A stretch of 64,000 nt of DNA from Hippasteria phrygiana (lineage: Eukaryota; Echinodermata; Asteroidea; Valvatida; Goniasteridae), in assembly GCA_037893225.1 (NCBI GenBank), contig JAZGUH010000123.1, positions 682,001 to 746,000 on the forward strand, in the 5' to 3' direction. Position 1 is the first letter of the stretch, and each line of letters opens with the position of its first letter. Below the pieces are notes generated by a model. That model ran no database searches. It was not told where the DNA came from and worked only from the letters and a program-made list of their open reading frames with translations. Positions 27,291-37,684 of this stretch are shown piece by piece. The position numbers and the translations under genes were made by a program.

Positions 27291-28031
27291 AGTGTGTACA
27301 CACCAGGGGTGGATCCAGAGGGGGAGGGGGTCAAAACCCCCCACCCCGGCTCATTGCAAATTTTTTATGGCGATTGTGTAGTGTCGGGCCCCTCTTTAGT
27401 TTTAATCAAATTAGAGTCCAGGGTATTTTTCCCCATTCTAAAATGACTAACTTCTCTTTATTCTGACTTTTTTTTGCAATTTTGAGAAGTTTGTGGTAGA
27501 AAATGCAATTTTTTTACGGCAGTTGATAAGCGATTCACTACGTGTTTCATTGTGCGCTGAGGTGATCGCCATCTTTATTTTCGCATTGCATTTTGTCTTT
27601 TTATCGTCGCTTTACCCAAAAATTTCCCTCAAACTAAAACCCTGCCCTTTATATCTACGGCATACCTGTTGGTTTGTAATGTAGCAAACTAGTTTGGCAG
27701 TTTCAATAACCTAAAAGTAGGAACAGGGCCCTACACTACACAATCACCTTTTTTGTTTGGGTTGTAAGAGCTTACGCCTAAAGTACCGTACCATAGCATT
27801 AGCAAACCAGAAAAGAAAAGCAAAACCCTGTAATTAAGTGTGAAGGTCTTATTTTGCTTGTACGGGTAAGAACAAAACGAAGGTTGAATGGCACCACCAA
27901 TGTTAAGAAAGTGTGTCTCTTTCTCCCCCCCCCCCCCCACCCTTTGTTGGCAGGCGAAACATTTTGGGAGTCAACTTTTTAGGCAAATGTACAAAAAACA
28001 AATGTCGGCAATTGTGTAGTGTTAGGGCCCC
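27291..28031. other. Spacer, no gene seen
   Basis: The phrase ATTGTGTAGTGT(T/C)(A/G)GGGCCC occurs near 27373 and again at 28011. In inverted form (GGGCCCTACACTACACAAT) it occurs at 27727, suggesting a small inverted-repeat element at about 27370-27746. A poly-C tract lies at 27925-27938. No coding sequence was recognised. Confidence 0.4.
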
Positions 28032-28897
28032 GAGCCTTCTTGTAGACCTTGGTCCATGAATTTGCAGCTCAAAAAGAAAATGTTGATCCTGGTAAGGTTA
28101 GTTTAAACAGGGCCACCACGTGAAGGTCCCAGGATACCAGCCCCACACGCTGTCCAGATTATCGGGTCCATTGCTTGACAGGACGAGGGACCCTGAGCCG
28201 AGGCCCAGAGCCCCTGCCTGCCGTTGTCCGGTCCACCCTGCCGCGGCAGGGCACCCTTTACTTTCTATGCGTGCCGCCCTGCCTGTGCCCGCCACGCACA
28301 GGCGATTCAGGACGTAGCAGCGTTCGCAGTTGCCGACCATGATAACAGGGTCCACGCCCCTATCCGGAGAGGGACGCTACGTCCCGCACCTTTTTAAGGC
28401 ACCCGCACCAAAACCCTTGTCGGGTATGGTCGTTGCTTGGGGTAAACCCCTTCACGCACCTCCAATTTCGGTTACGCCGCACCTCCACTAAGCCCTAGTT
28501 GACGTGGGGATATAGAGGATCCCATAGTCTATTCTAAGTGGAATGTCACAGCCTAAACTAGATTTTAAAAAACCTATTTATATTCGTGAAATTTCCCTTT
28601 CACTAATTGATTGATCTACATTTATGAAAAAAATTCCTGTGGAAATACACATTTAAGCCCTAATTAGAGTATATAGATGTCCACTTCTGGATAGACGTAG
28701 GGATAAAGTAGATCCCATAGCCTGGTCTTGCATTGGGGGCATAGGGATATAGAAGATCCCATAGCCCATCTTGGATGAGGGACATAGGGATATAGCTGAT
28801 CCCATAATCCTCTCCTAGGCCTAATGATGCTGCTCAATTTGAGCCGATGACCTGCAAGAGACCACCACCCCCACATCACAACACACAGAAACACTTG
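28032..28897. repeat. G+C-rich ~860-bp interspersed repeat, copy 2
   Basis: Second copy of 25149-26007 with small indels and few substitutions, for example CTGCCGCGGCAGGG for CTGCTGCAGCAGGG. It keeps the four GGGAT..GATCCC hairpin motifs in its A+T-rich half. Confidence 0.8.
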
Positions 28898-28946
28898 TCC
28901 CCCGGCCTCTCCGCATGTCCGCCAATTGCACAGCACCTTGCTTCTC

Positions 28947-29041
28947 ACCATTCTGTGGAAATGAAAATAATATGGGCATTTGAAATTAAAGTCAAAGTTG
29001 CAATGCTAACTGCAACTTAGTTGGAAAACCATGGGAAAGAT
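28947..29041. repeat. 95-bp direct repeat, copy 2
   Basis: Second copy of 27107-27201. After GGGAAAGAT it leaves the shared sequence and enters GGTCTCGGTCTC-rich DNA. Confidence 0.8.
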
Positions 29042-29391
29042 GGTCTCGGTCTCAGTACCCTGTGGTCTCGATATTTTGGCTGGTCTCGTGTTAAGACCAG
29101 CAATAATGCAGCGTTTATCACTCATAATATCGATTACATGTTTTCGTTCAGTATCACTGATTATGAGATAAACATTTGGCACATCACTGCTAACCTGCAG
29201 TTCATGTTATCAACCTCGTTAATAAGTCATATTTTGTTTGCTGATGCGGACTGCACGTTGTAAAGAATCCCAAATGCACTGCACAATGTACATATGTTGA
29301 CACCGTACCAACTGACTGCACTGTAGCCAGTACGATATGCGTGGCCACATAGTTACAATTACTGATCGTATATGACGAGAATTCAATCACC

Positions 29392-29595
29392 ATGTCCAGC
29401 AAATCCGCTATTGGTTTTAAAGACCATAAAATTAAAGAATATACGGATGTGAAAGCAGGAAACAGAAAGCACTCTGCAGTGTGTATTTTATGTCTGGGGA
29501 CAACACGTATTTCCGAACGATCTAAAACAAGTTTGGCATTTACGCGGCATTTGAGCAGGGCACATAAAGTACAATTTTCAGCTGTGATTGTGTAA
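29392..29595 (+). CDS. Orphan BED-type zinc finger, likely hAT transposase N-terminus
   Basis: A 67-codon frame contains VCILCLGTTRIS followed by LAFTRHLSRAHK. The C-x2-C and H-x4-H ligands lie about 20 residues apart, with an aromatic/basic context typical of BED fingers. BED fingers sit at the N-termini of many hAT transposases and bind transposon ends. The frame ends about 20 codons after the finger and no RNase H-like core follows, so this is probably a transposase remnant. The sequence before it (29040-29110) is rich in GGTCTCG, as is the hAT tip at 33600-33638. A link to that family is inference. Confidence 0.5.
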   Translation: MSSKSAIGFKDHKIKEYTDVKAGNRKHSAVCILCLGTTRISERSKTSLAFTRHLSRAHKVQFSAVIV

Positions 29596-29599
29596 AATC

Positions 29600-29739
29600 A
29601 TTTGTTTGGGGTAGGAAAGAATTCCATATCTAGCCGCTACTTTTTTTTCTTAAAGATGATGTGAATTGCTGAAAGAAGTCTGCATCATTTTGTAGTTTTA
29701 TGTAGATTGCGTATTGTAAAATAAAACAGCCAATTATTT
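29600..29739. other. Spacer, no gene seen
   Basis: Short A+T-rich sequence after the BED frame; no structure was recognised. Confidence 0.3.
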
Positions 29740-30440
29740 CAAAGTTAACATGTGGATAGACCAGTATGTGTTATAGATACAAATTTATGTGACATTATGA
29801 TGTCATCATAGGATTTTATTACGGAACATGCTAATTGCGAAATTCTTCTTGTAATAGGTTTGTTCATAGGTACCTACGTATAAATGTGAAAAATGTGTGA
29901 CGTCATGATGACGTCATGATAATTGGTGGTTGGGCAGATATCGTCACTAGGGTGCAAAATTCGAAGTGACATGGTGACATCAGCTGATTTTCAATGAATT
30001 TGTTAATGTTTTAAATTTCATTGTACATGTACTCTCAAAATTATACACTTTCATTGATTGATTTACTCCCAACATGACACAGACCAAGTCCACATTGCAA
30101 ATGTTTGCTTTGACAAGTGCCGTCATGATGATGTCATCCTAAAGATGCATACTTTAAGATCCAATATCTAGTAAACTGTAGGTCCCATGGGATCCAATCT
30201 TGTTTTCAGGTAGGCTGGCATGTGTTATAGATAAAAATTGATGATGTCATCACACAATTTTTTAATTGATTTTTCGTTGTTTTTTTTCCTTCTAAAGCCA
30301 TCTCTTTAACAGAACATGCTAAATTTCAAATTCTTTCTGTAATAGGTTGTTAGGTTAAAGATATTTAAAAACAAATGTGCAAAATGTGTGACGTCATGAT
30401 GACTATCAAAATTATGATTTCTTGAAAGACATAAAACTTT
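29740..30440 (+). repeat. Dispersed CRE-type repeat, about two units
   Basis: Two consecutive diverged units share the order '..GTGTTATAGAT(A)AAAA', 'GATGTCATCA', 'GAACATGCTAA', 'TAATAGGTT', 'AAAATGTGTGACGTCATGATGA'. The same sequence runs backwards through 36830-37660. Several perfect TGACGTCA palindromes are present near 29898-29912 and 30389. No coding capacity is visible. Confidence 0.65.
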
Positions 30441-31002
30441 GTGGGTAGGTACAGGGTATCTGCAAGTCTTTAAAAAATCTGAAATTGGCTTTTCTAAATT
30501 TAAGGCCTTAAAAAGCATTAAATTGAGTTCATCAAGGTCTTTAAAAAAATGGACGTATTAAAGTAATGACTTTTCTTAGCTCGTACAAACAAAAATCCCC
30601 CTACATATTAATCTTTCAGTGCACCAGCGTGTCTTTTGTAATTGTAGCTCCAGCTCAGTCAAGTAAACCGGTCACACATTCTGATGAGGACATATCGTCT
30701 TAAGTCAGTGGCAGCTCCCCAAAAGCTATTGTCGGCTTATTTTTTGGTCTTAAATTTCTGAAATGTGCAGATACCCTAAGTAGGTAAATATTGTCAATAA
30801 TATACACAATTTGAAGTGACGTCATAAAAAATAATTCGGAAAAGCCCTATGTTCTGTTTGTAAACAGATAGACCTATAGTTTCCCATTTTTTTCTTTAAA
30901 GGCCGAGTCGCCCTTCAGCAATGAAGAGATCACGAATGACATAGATATCGAGATGAACAATTGGTTTAATAGTAATCATGTGGCTGTACTCTGTAGTCAC
31001 AC
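30441..31002. other. Spacer, no gene seen
   Basis: Includes two inverted phrases, GCAGATACCCTAAGTAGGTA near 30766 and GGTAGGTACAGGGTATCTGC near 30443, that may bound a ~340-bp element. The interior has no gene. Confidence 0.35.
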
Positions 31003-31341
31003 TGGAATTTATTTATTTATTTATTACATTTCTTTACCCAGGGTATGCCCAAACAGTTTAAAACTGGTTTCCATTGGGGGCCCTGCATATTATTAGTTAA
31101 AACTGAATATTTACACATTCATACAAATTATTTTAACAAATACAATAATGTTTACACAAATAAATCAATTTTTCTGTTAACTTTTCAACTCTCCAGAAGC
31201 CTATTCCTGATATACGGGATGGGCGAAAAATCCGCGAAAAAACCTTCAAGGGTGAAAAACAAGGGGAAATTCCCATCCGGCTCCAAAGTATTTTGGCAAC
31301 CAAGTTTATAACTCCGCAGATCAGCATAAATGACAGAAATA

Positions 31342-31957
31342 TCACTGACAGATGGCTTTACGTAGCTCCGATTTAAATGTACTTAAGGAGTTTATGGTTC
31401 TCATTTGTTCAGGCAGATTATTCCATATACTGGCACCACTCACAGCGAAACTTGTCACGTAGCATTCCTTTTTGGCGAAAGGAACTTTCAGTGCCATTTG
31501 GGTCGATTGTCGTGTTTCACGAATCACTGTAAGTGGTGTGAACAGATCTGTCATGTACAAAGGAGTCATTTTGTTAAGGCTTTTGAAAACAAAGATAGCC
31601 TTTTTGGACTGAACTCTTTCTTTAAAAGGAATCCAATTTAGTCTGGCAAACATATCAGCTGAGGGGGTGAGGGAGGTACATTTAAGGATTATCCGTGCGG
31701 CTCTTTTGAGACATTTGTTGAGGGTATTGTCGTGAGATATGTACCTTCCTCCCCACACCGTACAACAATACTCTAAAGATGGCATAACTAAACTTACAAA
31801 GAGTGTGTGCAGGCTGCTTTGGGGAACGTAATCACGAATTCTGTTTAACACACCCAATTTAGAAGAAACAGTCTTCCTTACATATTCAACATGTGTACCC
31901 CAACTTAATGTTTCATCAACAACTACACCCAAGCATTTACAAGATTTCACTTTTTCG
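31342..31957 (-). pseudogene. LINE reverse transcriptase, C-terminal part
   Basis: About 200 codons follow the hAT insertion. They include CKCLGVVVDETLSW, a spaced YCCTVWG and KCLKRAARIIL, the segment after the polymerase palm in Jockey/CR1-type reverse transcriptases. The frame is open to a stop at 31342, then about 330 bp of 3' UTR follow. Alone it is not functional because the catalytic part lies across the hAT insertion. Confidence 0.85.
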
Positions 31958-32081
31958 ATAACCTTCAGTGTTGTAGTCAAGGCCACAACCTCCGAGGCCG
32001 AGGCCAAGACCGAGGCCACAACGTCCGAGGCCGAGGCCGGTTGCTAAACACGTAATAAACTAATAATCCACTCAATCAAGG

Positions 32082-32554
32082 TTAAAGGCAGTGTGTATGA
32101 TTGGTCATTGTTGCAATTTTCAGAAATGGGCGGATTTGGGGTTTAGTATTTTATAGTAAATATCGTTCCGCTGACCTGTTCAAAGTTTTGCGTTGTTGGA
32201 TGGCGAGAAAAACGAGAGAAAAACGGCGCTCGTTTTCAACCGTCGGGCGGATGATAGCCTTTAGTCAACAAGACGCGCGTGGCTACCTGGACACGTGACG
32301 CGCCCCGAATGCCAGCATGTCCGGGGCGCGCCACTCGTCCGGGTAGCCACGCGCCTTGACTAAAGCCTACAGGGCAGTTTTCCAATGATTGAAAACAATA
32401 TAAATTTCCACTTTTCTTGACAACGACAGCACACCTGGTGCTATCATTTCACACGATGATTGAGACTACTATTAACTTACAGGCTAGTAAGGTATTTCGT
32501 AATAATTCAGTAAAAACAAATTAGAGGATTACCAATCGTGTACACTACCTTCAT
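32082..32554. mobile_element. TTAA-flanked MITE with internal hairpin, copy 2
   Basis: Same family as 23963-24448. The left end is TTAA-AGGCAGTGTGTATGATTGG. The right end ACCAATCGTGTACACTACCTT is its inverse, with a decayed right TTAA. The internal hairpin arms TAGCCTTTAGTCAA (32255) and CCTTGACTAAAGCCTA (32353-32368) enclose GGGGCGCGCCACTCG. It sits inside the hAT element, which sits inside the LINE, so it is the youngest of the three nested insertions. Confidence 0.75.
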
Positions 32555-32604
32555 TGTTGGATTTCTTATTTTATTTTCAAGTCACATCAATGGCAGGTTC
32601 CTTA

Positions 32605-32934
32605 AAGGATATGTTTATTGCATTTCAAGAACATAAGGGTCTCTAGCATCTATTGGGATAGCTTTGCACGGTGTGGCCTCATAATAATCCCTCCTCTGCT
32701 AAAAATGCGCTCCACTGGAGCACTGCTGGCTGGAACATACATGTAGTCTTGGGCCCAAAACCCTTGTGTTGTTATTTCGGAGCGCCCGCGCGCCAGATTC
32801 ACTAACGTTGTGTCCTCGAAATCCCGGCTTCGTACGTGCGTTCTGGCCTCACGCATGCGTAATCCGCAGCCGGTGTTTGTCAAACGTGCACGATTTTGGA
32901 TCGCCACAAGGGTCTTGGATAAGTTGGCAGGCAA
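32605..32934 (-). pseudogene. hAT transposase C-terminal dimerisation region
   Basis: The minus frame contains PASSAPVERIFSRGG followed by MRPHRAKLSQ. This is the conserved hAT C-terminal block that forms the transposase dimer and part of the active-site fold. A TAG stop at 32650 interrupts it; the usual following block (MLETLMFLKCNKH) continues in the same frame beyond the stop. The catalytic aspartates and the BED finger are absent, so only the end of the gene survives inside the 1.67-kb element. Confidence 0.85.
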
Positions 32935-33646
32935 TTCTTAACTTTTTCTTTACTTTTCGATGATTCTCCCTCGCTTTTCCGAGGGATCCAATCAGTGACT
33001 GAGTTTGAGCCTTATCATAAATTATTCATTACATGCAAATACATAAGACATGACGAGGCATCATGACCATTGATCTGCAGCTGCGCGCGTCACATGCGCG
33101 TGTACGCATGTCGGACATAAACCACGAATGTGATTGGTTAGAACACCATCAGGCGACGCTCACTGGATCGGTCTATTGCATAACCGTCCATCATTATCAC
33201 AGTCCACAGTCTGGTCGCGCCCCCGAAATGCCAACTTATCCAAGACTTTACTACAGATCCAAAATCTTATCGCGCTGTCGGCCTATTGCAACTGCGAAAG
33301 TACAAAAGTACAATAGTAACGTCTTTGAACCAAGACTACATGTAGCTGGAACAGAGAGGACAGTCTTTGCAAGGGCATGCAGTTATGGGTACATAGAATA
33401 GTAGACATGTGACAGGCTTCGCGTTGCACGAGCACGCGTGAATAACAGGTTGGTTCCCTCAACTTCACTGCCGGCCATTATGATTATCGCTTTAACGTTC
33501 ACGGCCGAGTGGTGGACCAGGAACCAGTCTATAGCGGGAGTAGACATATTATCTAACAAAAATATTAGACGCTACCTGAGTACGTGTAACACAATAGTGG
33601 CCTCGAGGCCGAGGCCGGTCTCGAGACCTCCAACACTGATAACCTT

Positions 33647-34404
33647 ATCAGCAATGCACACGCTCAGGTCGATGTTGGATATTTTCTGCCTTGAACCAAT
33701 AAGCATACATTTGGTTTTGTTGGCATTTAATGCTAGTTTGTTTCTTAGGCACCAGTTGTGAATACTAGCAAGAGCTACATTCAAGTTCCTTTCTATTTCG
33801 TTAATACTAGAGGAGCTACACGTTAACGTGGAGTCATCTGCATACATAAATAAGTTGCAATTTTGGGGTATACAAGATGGAAAATCACTACTATAAACAA
33901 TGAATAAAAGTGGCCCTAAGATCGACCCTTGTGGAACGCCTATGTCTATGGGCAAGACCTTTGATATTGTGCCCTTAATATTTACAGACTGACTCAACCG
34001 CCTAGGTACGACTCAAACCAATTAATTACAGAAGATGACAAATTCAGCTTCTTCAATTTGCCTAGTAGGATTACATGATCCACACAATCAAAAGCTTTAC
34101 TGAGATCTATGAACGCGCTACCTGTAACTTTACCTTGCTCCATAGCCTCAAAACACTTGTTTGTTAAATCGTGTAGAGTGCTTTCAGTTGAATGCAAGGG
34201 TCTAAATCCCGATTGGCAACTAGGTATCAAATTGTTATCATCGAGGTAGCTATATACTGCCGAGTGCACCCATCTTTCTAGAATCTTGGAGATAATTGGC
34301 AGTATAGAAATAGGCCGATAATTACTTGTACTACATTTATATCCTCCCTTGATGAATAGGACCAATCTATTCAGTGTCCTGTTTGCATTTGCGCTTGGCT
34401 GCAC
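33647..34404 (-). pseudogene. LINE reverse transcriptase, palm and finger part
   Basis: The first frame (34404-33994) has NYRPISILPIISKILER, SGFRPLHSTES and FIDLSKAFDCVDH, the last holding the first catalytic aspartate. A frameshift near 33995 moves to a second frame (33997 to about 33647) with GVPQGSILGPLLF and YADD, the catalytic pair. It is then cut by the hAT target duplication. The 5' endonuclease region is missing, so the copy was 5'-truncated on insertion, as is usual for LINEs. Confidence 0.88.
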
Positions 34405-34440
34405 AGTACATTCTTGGCATACAAGCCCCTCATCAATAAC

Positions 34441-35520
34441 ATAGGGTTAAGAGACCTAAGTAAATTTGCATTTGTTTTTTTATTGGTAAGTTATCTTGTT
34501 GATTTCTTGTTGAAGACGATTGCAAATTAGGAAAATTATCAGCAAAAATAAAATGTCTGCATGATTTCTTATTAAATAATGCCTTGTTCATGGCACCATT
34601 CACCAGTTCGATGTATGAGTCAACTCAAAATTGTATTGCCAAACAAATTTGGCAGTTATTTCTTTCCTTTGGTTTTGGTTGTGTGACTTGTGCCTGGACT
34701 AACCTTTTTCTAAATGATTAATTGTTTTTCCATAAAAATATTAAATTCAATAAAAGTTGTACATAAGGTGTATAAATAGTTAGCAAATCCATGGCATAAA
34801 TAGTCACAAACACTTGCTACATGTACAAGCACACATTGCAGAGCAAAATAAATAAATTAAATCTTGAACACTTTTCTCTTTATGAAAAGTTTCTATTAAA
34901 AGTTTACCCAAAGAAATCCTATTTGCTGGATGCCACATTAACAAGTAGCAAGTGTAATCTAAATGAAATTTAGTGTTTCAGCCAACTCACAACGATTTTA
35001 CTTGAAAAGGTTACAATTACACTGCTCCATATTCAAAGTTGGTATCAAGATTGTGTTTTTGGTGATCATCTTTCTTTTGCTTGTTAGTTGTCAAGTTCTG
35101 CAGTGGGTGTACCTTGTTTTAAACAAAATAGTTTTGTTTTTTAAATCTTGTAATACAAGATTTCAAAAACAAAACTATTTTGTACAGCCATCTTCAATCT
35201 CAAGAGATAAATCATTTTTTGATGATAGAATCATGCCAATCGTCAAGAATCATTCAACGACTACTGCTATGGATTTGCCCTTATCTGAGACGAGTCCATC
35301 CAGTCTTGAAGACGAGAGTCCCGCAGGTTGGCAACATCAGGTATGGAGGTGTCATCAGGTATGGAGGTGTCATCTGCAGCTCACGATGCCTGTCGAGGCT
35401 TGTGCAGTTTGGATTTCACAGTCAAGCATGGGCAGTAAAAAAGAAAATTAAGAATTAACTTTTCAATTAAGTGTGTTGATTATAGAAGGGTACAGGATGT
35501 ATGTATGTAACACACACTAC
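34441..35520. other. A+T-rich spacer with one strong inverted repeat
   Basis: Arms at about 35122-35152 and 35154-35184 (ACAAAATAGTTTTG... and ...CAAAACTATTTTGT) form a near-perfect hairpin with almost no loop. A 162-codon open frame (34963-35451) crosses this hairpin and has a hydrophobic stretch early on but no known domain; I do not accept it as a gene. A GTATGGAGGTGTCATCAG direct repeat lies at 35341-35371. Confidence 0.4.
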
Positions 35521-35522
35521 TA

Positions 35523-35801
35523 GGGTGGCCAATTGCATTATGTACATGTACATCCCAATCGCCTCTCATTTTTCTGTTTATTTTTTTCATTTTAAAATAA
35601 ATTTGTAGCCGTTTTCATGACATCATGAATGGCTTGCTTGTCATGCTTTACAAGTGTTCATTCTCATTACCATATTGATTATCCAGGAAATTTGATGCAA
35701 ATAGGACCATAATGCAATACTACACAAACTCTTAATTCATTTCTTGAACCAAATATCAAAATATCTGCGTGTTTATAGCATAAGAAATTGGTTGGCCACC
35801 C
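35523..35801. mobile_element. Tc1/mariner-like MITE (279 bp)
   Basis: Inverted tips GGGTGGCCAA at 35523 and its complement ending at 35801, each flanked by TA (35521-35522 and 35802-35803), the target used by Tc1/mariner elements. Subterminal GCATTATG/CATAATGC are also inverted. There is no transposase, so it would be mobilised in trans. Confidence 0.75.
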
Positions 35802-35836
35802 TACGTGTGCGGTGTTAAAACTCCAAGTCAAAGTTA

Positions 35837-36344
35837 GTCAGCTTGGAGCAAGTTCGATCAAGTTAACCATAGTTCGACTAACTCTGATCGAACACACGCT
35901 AGTCGACGATTCGCGACCAGCCTTCCGAGGTTGGTCGCATCGCTGGTTTCCAATAGCCGTTTTAATAGCACAGTGCAGAGAGGACCAGTTATCAGAAAAA
36001 TGGCGGAAAAAACGTAAATATTCAGCAGCAGTGAACGATCATTTTTTGTTACTTTGACCTAGTGTCTTTCTTTGAACATGTTGAAATAATGCACACGTTA
36101 CCACTTGTGACATTGTTGATTTACTGAGCAAATATCGTCCGTCTCGCTTTCATCAATTACCTCGTCCAAAAACGGGAACAAACTAGCCACCACCATTTTC
36201 TCATGGTCGTGTTGATAGTTCGATAGTTCGACTAGAGTCGTTCGCACTTCAACTTCAGTGCTCATGCTCTACGTACGTCACGAACCAAGTTCAACCAACC
36301 ACTAGTTAACTTATGGTCCTTGATCGAACTTGCTCTTGACTGAC
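35837..36344. mobile_element. DNA-transposon-like MITE (508 bp)
   Basis: The left end GTCAGCTTGGAGCAAGTTCG is matched in inverse at the right end (GTCAGTCAAGAGCAAGTTCG), followed on both sides by ATCAAG. The inside repeats TTCGACTA and GATCGAAC. No clear target duplication was found (TTA on the left, ATT on the right), so the superfamily is unknown. No coding capacity. Confidence 0.65.
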
Positions 36345-36829
36345 ATTTCTAACGACTTTAAATTGAAACTAGAGGTTGTGTGTCTGTCTCAAAACAGAAC
36401 ATGGCTTTTCCGCGGATTTCCAATTCTCAACAAAATCTACCTTGTGAAAGTGAAAATTAGAATAAAATATCGAGGGCTTAAAACCAGACCCGCCTATGTT
36501 CATTTTTTGTGAAAATGAGTTAAATCCACTCATACATGTAGGTACATGTATGCATATTGATAATGTTTCTATAGCCGTGTCTCCACTAGAATGAAAAGGC
36601 ACGTGCGCTTTGGGTCAATGTAGAAAGGTCACGCAAAGCGCCCTCATGAATCGTTACACTGACAGCTTGGTTACTTCTACCACGGTCTCGGTAAATTTTC
36701 CCGTGTCGAAAGTCCAAGTGCGGACAGTGTTCACATTTGACCATTTTTCATTTTACCATCGTCTCGGTTAAACCTTGCGTTTCTTTTTTTGCCAAGTATA
36801 GTTAAAAATAATAATAAAAATAGATACAT
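36345..36829. other. Spacer, no gene seen
   Basis: Contains a small CACGTGCGCTTTGGGT..GTCACGCAAAGCGCC inverted phrase at about 36600-36645. Nothing else was recognised. Confidence 0.35.
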
Positions 36830-37660
36830 GTAATGACATCATCATGACGTCACTTTAAATTTTGCATACCCACCAATTTTCATGACGATTGGATCGGACC
36901 TACCCTTATGTGTTTTTTAAAAAAATCAATCACATTTTTGATGACGTCATTATGACATCACCCATTTTTCACATTTGAGCATCTATGACCTAACAAACCT
37001 ATTACAAAACGAATTTCAAAATTAGCATGTTCCGTTGATGAGATACGGCTTAAAAGGTTCAGAAACTTAATTACTATAAAAAAATTGCATGACGTCAAAA
37101 CAATTTTCATCTATAACACATGCTGGCCTACCCACATACCAACTTTCAAAACAATCGCACCTGCGGTTCTCTAGATATAGGACCTTTAAGAATGCACCTT
37201 TAAGATGAGGTCACATGACCCAAGATGACATTACGACGGCAATTGTCAAAGCAAACATTTGCAATTTTGTCTTGGTCTGTGTCAAATTTGGAGTTAATCT
37301 GATCAATGACAGTGTAAAGTTTTAAGTGTAGAATAAAATTTAAAACATTAAAAAAATCATAGAAAATCAGCTGACGACATGACGTCACTTCGGATTTGGG
37401 ATGCTAGTGGCAATATATTTACCAACCCACTAATCTTCATGACGATCGAACCTACCCTTGTTTAAACATTTTAAAAATGCATTTTTAATGATGTGATCAT
37501 GATGTCACACATTTTTCATTTTTATATGCGAGTGTCTATGACCTAACAAACCTATTACAAAAAGAATTTCGATATTATCACGTTCCGTCATGAGATACAT
37601 GTATGGCTTAAAGGTTCAACAAGTTAAAAATGACTATAAAATCATATGATGGAAAAAAAC
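36830..37660 (-). repeat. Dispersed CRE-type repeat, minus orientation
   Basis: Same family as 1732-1975 and 29740-30440 in reverse. It has TGACATCATCATGACGTCA, TATAACACATGCTGGCCTAC, TAACAAACCTATTACAAA, and GCAAACATTTGCAA followed by CTTGGTCTGTGTCA. About two units lie in series. TGACGTCA or near matches recur about every 100-150 bp. Confidence 0.65.
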
Positions 37661-37684
37661 ATTAGTCACAACATCTCGAGTCGA

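Larger units (their letters stand above)
31966..33638. mobile_element. hAT element inserted in the LINE, with 8-bp target duplication
   Basis: Left tip CAGTGTTGTAG at 31966, right tip ending CTCCAACACTG at 33638 (inverse CAGTGTTGGAG). ATAACCTT stands at 31958-31965 and again at 33639-33646. This 8-bp duplication and CAGTGTTG tip are hAT hallmarks. Both ends carry GAGGCCGAGGCC repeats. It contains the end of a hAT transposase on the minus strand (32605-32934) and a nested MITE (32082-32554). No N-terminal or catalytic part was found inside, so it is an internally deleted, non-autonomous copy. Confidence 0.92.
31003..34440 (-). mobile_element. 5'-truncated non-LTR retrotransposon (LINE), interrupted
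   Basis: It reads on the minus strand. The 3' end carries a tandem tail (AATAAATAAATAAAT in minus orientation) at 31012-31025, typical of LINEs that end in short tandem repeats. Reverse transcriptase motifs lie at 34404-33650 and the C-terminal 'thumb' region at 31957-31342. Sequence style (NYRPIS, GVPQGS, YADD and the later CLGV and RAARII motifs) fits the Jockey/CR1 group. A hAT element (31966-33638) splits it. Removing that element and one target-site copy joins the two reading frames directly. Confidence 0.85.

Noticed and set aside
34963..35451. 162-codon plus-strand frame with a hydrophobic N-terminal stretch
   Set aside because: It runs through a perfect hairpin and a small direct repeat, has no family resemblance and no gene context.
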